Of a stretch of DNA of 7,202 nt, positions 1-4,526 are shown one piece after another. Position 1 is the stretch's first letter, and each line of letters opens with the position of its first letter. The stretch comes from Pseudorhodoplanes sp. (GTDB lineage Bacteria; Pseudomonadota; Alphaproteobacteria; Rhizobiales; Xanthobacteraceae): NCBI GenBank assembly GCA_008933495.1, contig WBUW01000148.1:1-7202 (forward strand). Direction: 5' to 3'. The notes under the pieces were generated by a model that saw only the letters and a list, made by a program, of their open reading frames with translations, did no database searches and had not been told where the DNA came from. The position numbers were made by a program, and so were the translations under genes.

Positions 1-317
1 ATCCACACGTCCTCGGTATTGCCGAGCACGGCGGCCACGAACTGGCCGGTGCGGTCGCTCGGCGCGCCGGTGCGCGCGGGCGCCGGCGGCGGCGCGCGCC
101 GCTCCAGGCCGGGAGTTCCGCCGCCGGTGATCACTTCGGCGCCGCCGATCAGGATGCGCGGATCGATGCCGAGCGCCCAGCCGATCAGGCCGAGAATGAT
201 GATGGTGCCGATGCCAAGACCGCCCTGGCCCATCGGCAGGCCGAAACCGCCGCCGCCGGGTCCGCCGTCGCGGGCGTCTTCGACATTGTCGCTGCGGCGG
301 AAATCTTCCCAGCGCAT
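1..317 (-). CDS. ypfJ: YpfJ-type neutral zinc metallopeptidase, N-terminal part (cut by window edge)
   Basis: The 105 visible residues begin MRWEDFRRSDNVED, the hallmark start of the neutral zinc metallopeptidase family (YpfJ, Pfam Zn_peptidase). A Gly-rich linker (about residues 18-36) follows, then a hydrophobic anchor (about 36-50, TIIILGLIGWALG), the typical GIDPRILIGG stretch (50-59), a Pro/Ala-rich linker (75-86), and the start of the catalytic domain (FVAAVLGNTEDVW). The zinc-binding HExxH motif would lie beyond the left edge and cannot be checked. The start is well supported by a GGAGG Shine-Dalgarno sequence (complement of 323-327) 5 nt upstream of the ATG. Family members are probable membrane-anchored metallopeptidases of poorly known function. 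The gene is divergent from ccrM. Identification is confident from the N-terminus; physiological role is unknown. Confidence 0.88.
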   Translation of the reverse strand, partial: MRWEDFRRSDNVEDARDGGPGGGGFGLPMGQGGLGIGTIIILGLIGWALGIDPRILIGGAEVITGGGTPGLERRAPPPAPARTGAPSDRTGQFVAAVLGNTEDVW

Positions 318-387
318 TCGGTCCTCCCGTTCGCGCCGGCGACGGTCGTTTCCGGACATTCGCTTCGCGCGCATCAATTAACGCCCA

Positions 388-416
388 TATTTGAAGGCCG
401 CCCGGTGTCTTTTCAA
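388..416 (-). promoter_or_regulatory. Candidate sigma-70-type promoter for the metallopeptidase gene
   Basis: Read on the minus strand, TTGAAA (complement of 411-416) is followed after 17 bp by CAAATA (complement of 388-393). This would place transcription start near 380 and give a leader of about 60 nt before the ATG at 317. The match is to the general -35/-10 pattern only, with nothing experimental behind it. Confidence 0.35.
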
Positions 417-450
417 TGATTTGTTCACCACTGCGCGCGGCGGAAATTCG

Positions 451-474
451 GCGGCGGCAAAATTTGCCCGCCGC
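451..474. repeat. Inverted repeat in the ypfJ-ccrM divergent spacer
   Basis: The core GGCAAA-A-TTTGCC (456-468) is a perfect 6-bp palindrome around one base. It extends outward as GCGGC (451-455) against GCCGC (470-474), with one unpaired C at 469. It has no T-tract, so it does not look like a terminator. It lies midway between two divergent genes, where an operator or cruciform would be plausible. Function unknown. Confidence 0.35.
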
Positions 475-594
475 TGTGCCAAAATCGTACGCAATTGCAA
501 AGCGTTAGAAGCATCCGGTTAGGCGATTTTTTACCCAAACCGATCATGGTGCGGAGCGTCGGTTGTAGGTCCCGCGTCGCCGACCGCGTCGCCT

Positions 595-668
595 GAGTCA
601 GAGTTCTGAGTCATGGTAGAGTCGCGTCGCGGGGCGCCCGGTCGGGCGCCCCGTTTGACTCACGAGTC
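595..668. promoter_or_regulatory. Cluster of five GANTC (CcrM target) sites around the ccrM start
   Basis: GAGTC occurs at 595-599, 608-612 and 619-623, GACTC at 657-661, and GAGTC at 664-668: five CcrM recognition sites in 74 bp. At the GC content of this window about one site per 300 bp would be expected. In Caulobacter the ccrM leader contains GANTC sites whose methylation state affects its transcription. The position here, directly over the 5' end of the gene encoding the methyltransferase, suggests the same kind of feedback, perhaps stronger. The sites are read directly from the sequence; the regulatory role is inferred. Confidence 0.6.
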
Positions 669-1743
669 CAAGGACAGCGCCCGCGTGATCGCCGGCGACT
701 GTCTTGCCGGCATGGCGGCGCTGCCCGCCGCCTGCGTCGATCTCGTCTTCGCCGATCCGCCCTACAATCTCCAGCTCCAGAGCGATCTCAGGCGGCCCGA
801 CGATTCGAAAGTCGATGCCGTCGACGACGACTGGGACAAGTTTTCGAGCTTTTCCGCCTACGATGGCTTCACGCGCGCATGGCTCTCCGCCTGCCGCCGC
901 GTCATGAAGCCGGCCGCGACTCTGTGGGTGATCGGCTCCTATCACAATATTTTCCGGGTCGGCGCGGTCCTGCAGGATCTCGGCTTCTGGATCCTCAACG
1001 ACGTGGTCTGGCGCAAGACCAATCCGATGCCGAATTTCCGCGGCCGCCGCTTCACCAATGCGCACGAGACCCTGATCTGGGCCGCGCGCGAGCCGAACGC
1101 CAAGGGCTACACCTTCAATTACGAAGCGCTGAAGGCCGGCAACGAAGACGTGCAGGTCCGCTCCGACTGGACCATTCCGCTGTGCACCGGCGAGGAACGG
1201 CTGAAAGGACGCGACGGCAAGAAGCTGCACCCGACCCAGAAGCCGGAAGCTCTGCTCGCGCGCGCCATCCTGTCGGCGTCGCGGCCCGACGATCTCGTGC
1301 TCGATCCGTTCTGCGGATCCGGGACCACCGGGGCGGTGGCCAAGCGCCTGGGCCGGCGCTTTGTCGGCTTTGAGCGCGAGGAAAAATATGCGCGCGCCGC
1401 GCAAAAGCGCATCGCCGCGGTCAAGCCGCTGGAGGCGCCGTCGCTCGCCCCCTTCATGACCGCGCGCGACGCCCCGCGCGTGCCGTTCGCGGCGCTGATC
1501 GAGCGCGGTCTCGTCTCGCCGGGGGCGAAACTGGTCGATGCCCGCAAGCGCCACCGGGCGCTGGTGCGCGCCGACGGCGCGATCGCGCTCGGCGAGAAGG
1601 TCGGCTCCATCCACCGCATCGGCGCGCTGGCGCAGGGGCTGGACGCCTGCAACGGCTGGACCTTCTGGCATGTCGAGACGCCGAAGGGACTGACCGTCAT
1701 CGACGACCTGCGCGCCAGGGTGCGCGCGGAAATGGCCCCCTAA
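613..1743 (+). CDS. ccrM: CcrM, cell-cycle-regulated DNA adenine-N6 methyltransferase (GANTC)
   Basis: This orphan beta-class adenine methyltransferase transfers a methyl group from S-adenosylmethionine to the A in GANTC. In alphaproteobacteria it acts late in the cell cycle and resets hemimethylated promoters. The catalytic motif DPPY lies at residues 48-51, near the N-terminus. The family block WVIGSYHNIFRVG and RKTNPMPNFRGRRFTNAHET follow, then HPTQKPEALL, and the SAM-binding motif DPFCGSGTTG from residue 231; this motif order defines the beta class. The C-terminal part from about residue 290 (VPFAALIERGLVSPG to the end) is the RAMA-like extension typical of CcrM. At 376 aa it is slightly longer than the Caulobacter enzyme, with the extra residues at the N-terminus. 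The start is uncertain. ATG 613 has no clear Shine-Dalgarno and the next 45 bases hold a strong hairpin. GTG 685 has AAGGA (670-674) upstream but would leave only three residues before GDC. I keep 613 because other rhizobial CcrM proteins carry N-terminal extensions of similar size. Confidence 0.95.
   Translation: MVESRRGAPGRAPRLTHESKDSARVIAGDCLAGMAALPAACVDLVFADPPYNLQLQSDLRRPDDSKVDAVDDDWDKFSSFSAYDGFTRAWLSACRRVMKPAATLWVIGSYHNIFRVGAVLQDLGFWILNDVVWRKTNPMPNFRGRRFTNAHETLIWAAREPNAKGYTFNYEALKAGNEDVQVRSDWTIPLCTGEERLKGRDGKKLHPTQKPEALLARAILSASRPDDLVLDPFCGSGTTGAVAKRLGRRFVGFEREEKYARAAQKRIAAVKPLEAPSLAPFMTARDAPRVPFAALIERGLVSPGAKLVDARKRHRALVRADGAIALGEKVGSIHRIGALAQGLDACNGWTFWHVETPKGLTVIDDLRARVRAEMAP
630..653 (+). 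other. ccrM: Perfect GC-rich hairpin at the ccrM 5' end
   Basis: The arms CGGGGCGCCC (630-639) and GGGCGCCCCG (644-653) pair perfectly over 10 bp around a GGTC tetraloop, followed by TTT (654-656). In RNA this would be very stable. It falls within codons 6-14 of the longest ccrM reading frame and between GANTC sites three and four. It resembles an attenuator or translation-blocking leader hairpin, but three Ts are few for an intrinsic terminator. If translation really begins at 685 the hairpin lies in the untranslated leader. Confidence 0.5.
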
Positions 1744-1745
1744 AA

Positions 1746-1776
1746 CGCGATGGCGATTCGAAGAAAAGTCATCGCG
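1746..1776. repeat. Inverted repeat just after ccrM
   Basis: CGCGATG (1746-1752) pairs with CATCGCG (1770-1776) across a 17-nt loop, 3 bp after the ccrM stop. It is followed by CCCC rather than Ts, so it is not an obvious intrinsic terminator. Together with the next palindrome it resembles the mosaic palindromic repeats scattered between genes in Bradyrhizobium-like genomes. That resemblance is from memory and was not searched. Confidence 0.45.
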
Positions 1777-1784
1777 CCCCAGAC

Positions 1785-1814
1785 CGTGATCCGTTCAGAT
1801 TGAATCGGATCACG
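1785..1814. repeat. Strong palindrome in the ccrM-ridA convergent spacer
   Basis: CGTGATCCG (1785-1793) pairs with CGGATCACG (1806-1814). Inside it TTCA (1794-1797) pairs with TGAA (1801-1804) around GAT, leaving one unpaired T at 1805. This makes a 13-bp stem with a 3-nt loop. The nearest T-run (1830-1834) is about 15 bp downstream, so simple intrinsic termination of ccrM is uncertain. Its place between convergent genes suits a repeat element, a processing site or a stabilising 3' hairpin. Confidence 0.55.
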
Positions 1815-1835
1815 CTCCGGATTCCTTAGTTTTTC

Positions 1836-1879
1836 GCGCGATCTCCCGCCGAACCGGTACCCGCTTCGGCGGATCGCGC
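1836..1879. repeat. Long two-part inverted repeat
   Basis: Outer arms GCGCGATC (1836-1843) and GATCGCGC (1872-1879) match exactly. Inner arms CGCCGAA (1847-1853) and TTCGGCG (1865-1871) also match. They are separated on the left side by three unpaired bases at 1844-1846, and the loop is 11 nt (1854-1864). The T-run on the plus strand precedes the hairpin rather than following it, so it is not a standard terminator in either direction. Part of a spacer unusually dense in palindromes. Confidence 0.5.
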
Positions 1880-1919
1880 TCTGGCCGCCCGCTTTCCCGG
1901 CCGCGTCCGCGTTGAGCTG

Positions 1920-1952
1920 CAAAAAATGGCCGCCGCATATGGTCCGGCGGCC
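1920..1952 (-). terminator. Rho-independent terminator of the RidA-family gene
   Basis: On the minus strand, arms GGCCGCCG and CGGCGGCC (complements of 1945-1952 and 1928-1935) form an 8-bp GC stem with a 9-nt loop. An A and then TTTTTT (complement of 1921-1926) follow at once. The stem begins about 34 bp after the RidA stop codon. This is the clearest intrinsic terminator in the window. Confidence 0.85.
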
Positions 1953-1986
1953 TGCGGCGCGATTGCGTGACGTCGAAGCGGCTGCG

Positions 1987-2337
1987 TCACTTCGCCGCCG
2001 TCACCATGATCTCGACCTTGTAGTCGGGCGCGGCGAGCCGCGCCTCGACGGTGGCGCGCGCGGGCGTGTTGCCGGGCGAGACCCAGGCGTCCCACGCCGC
2101 ATTCATCTCCGCAAACGTCGCCATGTCGGTGAGCCAGATATTGGCCGACAGAAGCTTCGATTTGTCGGTGCCGGCCTTGGCGAGAAAACCGTCGATCTGG
2201 GCGAGAATGTCTTTGGTCTGGTCGCCGACGCTCTTGCCCTTGGGATTGTCGGCAACGAGGCCCGCGAGATAGACCGTGTTGCCGTGCGCGACGGCCTTGC
2301 TCATGCGCGGGCCGCTGTCGAAACGCTGGATCGTCAT
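1987..2337 (-). CDS. RidA family protein (YjgF/YER057c/UK114; short YoaB-like form)
   Basis: RidA-family proteins are small trimeric cytosolic proteins. The archetype hydrolyses reactive enamine/imine intermediates released by PLP enzymes and so protects other enzymes from damage. The 116-residue sequence begins MTIQRFDSGPRMSKAV, has the family block VYLAGLVAD (22-30) and DQTKDILAQID (39-49), and ends PARATVEARLAAPDYKVEIMV. Arg94 and Glu109 align by motif with the substrate-binding Arg and the catalytic-site Glu of deaminating members, so activity is plausible. The length fits the shorter YoaB-like subgroup rather than the ~128-residue RidA archetype. The frame stays open upstream, but the start at 2337 is fixed by family alignment and by AAGGAG (complement of 2348-2353) 10 nt upstream. 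It is transcribed alone toward ccrM and closed by the terminator at 1920-1952. The substrate is not predictable from sequence. Confidence 0.9.
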   Translation of the reverse strand: MTIQRFDSGPRMSKAVAHGNTVYLAGLVADNPKGKSVGDQTKDILAQIDGFLAKAGTDKSKLLSANIWLTDMATFAEMNAAWDAWVSPGNTPARATVEARLAAPDYKVEIMVTAAK

Positions 2338-2575
2338 TGCCGAAACTCTCCTTGCTGTCCCTTGCCGATCGAAAAGACCGGGCGCGAGGTCGTGATGGGC
2401 GGTGTTGGTCTCATCTTGGCGCCGGCGCGTCAATTGGCGGATGAGGAAAACCCATCCCGTCCGAAACCGCGATCGGCGACGGCGCAGGCCCGCTTGCGGA
2501 CGCGGGCCACCGGTCCGGATAGAATCATTGCTGCGCAAGCTTGCACGCCGACCTGACGAGCCGATTTCTCCTGGT
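2338..2575. other. Spacer between usp and the RidA-family gene
   Basis: This 238-bp gap separates two genes that both run on the minus strand. It holds a hairpin GGCCCGC (2487-2493) / GCGGGCC (2502-2508) with an 8-nt loop but no T-tract, and a GCAAGCTTGC palindrome near 2535-2544. Either might contribute to ending the usp transcript, but no standard intrinsic terminator is seen. On the minus strand a TTGACG (complement of about 2429-2434) could be a -35 box for the RidA-family gene, but I find no good -10 box at the right distance. Confidence 0.4.
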
Positions 2576-3046
2576 TCACCTGGCGACGACAATCGGCGTC
2601 TCCGCCAACTGCACCACGTCGCCGGCGACCGAGCCGAGCGTGATGCCGGCCGCCTGCGTCAGCCAGCGGCGCACCGCGCCCGGCCGCGGCTCGCCGACCA
2701 CGATCAGGTCGCAGCCTTCCTCCGCCGCGCACCGGATGATGATCTCGACCGGCGCGCCGATCTCGACGCGCGTGTTATGGGAAATGCCCGCCTTGCCGAG
2801 GCGCCTGCCGACGCCGCGCACGATCGGCCCGCCGACATCGCTGGTCAGGCGGTCGACGATCTCGTCTTTCTTGAACGTTTCATAACCGCGCAGCCGCCAT
2901 TTCTCCGGCTCGTTCTGCACGTTCAGGACGACGACATTGAGCGAGGCGTTTTTTTTGGCAAGCGACAGCAAATAGTCGACGACGCGGTTCGTCCGCTCCG
3001 AACCGTCGACAGCCGCCAGGATTTTGCGCGGGTGCGATGCGCTCAT
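2576..3046 (-). CDS. Universal stress protein (UspA family), single domain
   Basis: This 156-residue protein has the usual Usp fold signature. The N-terminal strand KILAAVDGSERTNRVVDYLL carries the conserved Asp14 of the nucleotide pocket. VVVLNVQNEPE (38-48) is the second strand. GAPVEIIIRCAAEEGCDLIVVGEPRPG (97-123) precedes the end loop, and GSVAGDVVQLAETPIVV (138-154) closes the domain. The canonical ATP loop G-x2-G-x9-G-S/T is not intact: from Gly118 to Gly138-Ser139 there are about seven extra residues, and the second glycine position is Arg. ATP binding is therefore doubtful or altered. The start has a GGAG Shine-Dalgarno 6 nt upstream. Only 18 bp separate it from the preceding antiporter gene, so the two are almost certainly co-transcribed. 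USPs beside ion transporters are often regulators of that transporter; here this is inference. Confidence 0.9.
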   Translation of the reverse strand: MSASHPRKILAAVDGSERTNRVVDYLLSLAKKNASLNVVVLNVQNEPEKWRLRGYETFKKDEIVDRLTSDVGGPIVRGVGRRLGKAGISHNTRVEIGAPVEIIIRCAAEEGCDLIVVGEPRPGAVRRWLTQAAGITLGSVAGDVVQLAETPIVVAR

Positions 3047-3064
3047 GGATGTCTCCGTTCGTAG

Positions 3065-4333
3065 TCAGCCCGGCAGGAGTTGAAAGGCTGCCGCGGCAAC
3101 GAGGGTGGGCGCGGCCGCCGCCGCTGCCAGTCCGGCCGCGCTGATCGAGCCTTCCTCGAAACTGTCTTTCAGGATCGCAAAGCCGGCGGGATTGGGCGCA
3201 TTGGCGATCACCGTGAGCCCGCCGCCGGTCACCGCGCCGGCGACCATGGCGTACTTGAATTCGTCGGATACGCCGTCGACCAGCGAGCCGAGATAGGTAA
3301 GCGCGGCATTGTCGGTGACGGCGGTGAGCAGGGTCGCGCCGACGAAGAGCGTGCCCGAATTCATGTCGGACATCAGCGGCTGCAGCCACCATTTCTGCTG
3401 GCCGCCGATCACCACCAGCCCGGCCAGGAAGAATCCGACCAGCAGGCCCTGCCGGAGAATCAATTGCGTCTGGTGCTGCTTGTAGGCCTCGGTGAATCCG
3501 AGAAAGAACAGGAACAGCGCCATGAACACCACGAGGTGATGGTTGAAAATCACGACGCCGGCGAGAAAGAGGAGATGGATGAGAATGACCGGCGCCGGCA
3601 CTTCGAGCCGCGCGAGCGCGGCCGGAAAGCTCGGCAGTCCCAGCAGGCAGGAGCGAAACAGCAGCGTCGCGCCTGCCGCATTGACGACGACGGCGACCGC
3701 TGCCTTCCATCCGAATGTCGTCAGCGTGAACGCGATGTCGAAGCCCCAGCGCTCGGCCACCATCAGGATCGGTGGCGCCGCATAGGGCGTCAGCGTTCCC
3801 CCGATCGAGATATTGACGAACAGGACGCCGGTCGTGGCGTACATGAACGACGACGGCATGTTGCGGCCGAAATAGGTTTGCCGCAGCAGGAGCGCGGCGA
3901 GAGTCATGGCCGCCGGCTCGGTAATGAATGAGCCAAGCAGCGGCGCCACGGACAGGAGCGTGAAATAATAGGCAATATGCCGCTCGACCGGCAGCAGGCG
4001 CGCAACCGCCTGCAACACGGTCGCCGCGAAATCGATGACCGGACGGCTGGCCGCGATCACCATGATCACGAAAACGAAAGCGGGCTCGGTGAAGTTGCGG
4101 CTTTCGAGATAGACGAGCGTTTCGGCGGTGCCGGTCTGTGTCACCATGAGCACGATCAGGACCATCGCCCAGAACCCGAACACCACCTCGACCTCGCCGA
4201 GCAGATGCCACAGGCCGGCGTGACGCGGATAAAGGTGGGCGAGATGCTCGAACGCACGCGTCGAAAAAGTATGCGCGACGGCCGCGGCAAAGATCGCAAA
4301 CGACACGATCTCGATCGTGGACGGGGATTCCAT
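3065..4333 (-). CDS. Putative Na+/H+ antiporter (ion transporter superfamily)
   Basis: A 422-residue, very hydrophobic membrane protein with about ten or more predicted helices and no signal peptide. It resembles the 'putative Na+/H+ antiporter' family (I believe Pfam PF07399), with the N-terminal blocks AHTFST, HLLGEVEVVFGFWAM (43-57) and SRPVIDF. Two related halves are visible. SFITEPAAMTLAALLL (about 135-150) followed by GGTLTPYAAPPILM (178-191) is echoed by LTAVTDNAALTYLGSLV (336-352) followed by GGLTVIANAPNPAG (371-384). Such paired Gly-rich/Pro loops are typical of ArsB/NhaD-like transporters with inverted-repeat architecture. The ion specificity is unproven and the protein could export another cation or an anion. 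The start codon has a purine-rich GGAG element 8 nt upstream. It is the first gene of an operon with the usp gene and is divergent from the kinase gene. Confidence 0.82.
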   Translation of the reverse strand: MESPSTIEIVSFAIFAAAVAHTFSTRAFEHLAHLYPRHAGLWHLLGEVEVVFGFWAMVLIVLMVTQTGTAETLVYLESRNFTEPAFVFVIMVIAASRPVIDFAATVLQAVARLLPVERHIAYYFTLLSVAPLLGSFITEPAAMTLAALLLRQTYFGRNMPSSFMYATTGVLFVNISIGGTLTPYAAPPILMVAERWGFDIAFTLTTFGWKAAVAVVVNAAGATLLFRSCLLGLPSFPAALARLEVPAPVILIHLLFLAGVVIFNHHLVVFMALFLFFLGFTEAYKQHQTQLILRQGLLVGFFLAGLVVIGGQQKWWLQPLMSDMNSGTLFVGATLLTAVTDNAALTYLGSLVDGVSDEFKYAMVAGAVTGGGLTVIANAPNPAGFAILKDSFEEGSISAAGLAAAAAAPTLVAAAAFQLLPG

Positions 4334-4526
4334 GGACGCCGCTCCGCTCCCGTATCGCGCGCGGCCAACCCAAGGCGGTTGCCGCGGCCACGTCCGGAAT
4401 GGGAAACTGCGCGGTAAATTCGACGGCCGGCAATTCGGTGCGCATCCTTCCGGGATTGCGCCGGGAGCCGACTACCAGAGTAGAACTACGCAATCGCGGC
4501 CGCGGACTGCCCGGGAGTAAGACGGC
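4334..4526. promoter_or_regulatory. Divergent promoter region between antiporter and kinase genes
   Basis: This 193-bp spacer must contain the promoters of both the antiporter-usp operon and the kinase-regulator operon. No clear -35/-10 pair was found in either direction. The most structured part is 4472-4489, where CTAC, GTAG and CTAC alternate (4472-4475, 4480-4483, 4486-4489) and form overlapping inverted repeats. Small two-fold sites of this kind are compatible with a dimeric LuxR-type HTH regulator such as the one encoded downstream. Binding is not demonstrated. The kinase Shine-Dalgarno GGGAG lies at 4513-4517. Confidence 0.35.

Larger units (their letters stand above)
318..612. other. 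Divergent intergenic spacer between ypfJ and ccrM
   Basis: This 295-bp stretch carries no convincing gene. It has an AT-richer core (about 455-540) that should hold the ccrM promoter. I see only weak promoter-like matches there, for example TTGCAA at 495-500 without a good -10 box. A 30-codon ATG reading frame (416-508) has no ribosome binding site and is probably chance. Near ccrM come two copies of CCGCGTCGCC (572-581 and 584-593), then two copies of CTGAGTCA (593-600 and 606-613). No GANTC site occurs from 361 to 594, and then they cluster at its right end. Confidence 0.6.

Noticed and set aside
378..394. Possible CtrA box near TTAACGCCCATATTTGA
   Set aside because: Only one half-site matches the TTAA-N7-TTAA pattern. 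CtrA control of ccrM is known in Caulobacter, but this site faces ypfJ and is too weak to call.
416..508. 30-codon ATG frame in the ypfJ-ccrM spacer
   Set aside because: No ribosome binding site, and it overlaps an inverted repeat and the candidate ypfJ promoter. Not supported.
504..522. Two GTTAG copies 14 bp apart as a CtrA-like or operator site
   Set aside because: Spacing and sequence do not fit CtrA, and a 5-bp repeat is easily chance.
598..1671. 357-codon minus-strand frame opposite ccrM
   Set aside because: Antisense shadow of ccrM caused by high GC; low-complexity Arg/Ala/Gly composition and no recognisable motif.
1740..1922. 60-codon minus-strand frame in the ccrM-ridA spacer
   Set aside because: It runs through three palindromic repeats, has no Shine-Dalgarno that I can see, and starts inside the region of the ridA terminator. 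Most likely chance coding across repeats.
2338..2592. N-terminal extension of the RidA-family frame
   Set aside because: The frame stays open to 2592 but the added residues are unlike any RidA sequence. A good AAGGAG site and family alignment place the start at 2337.
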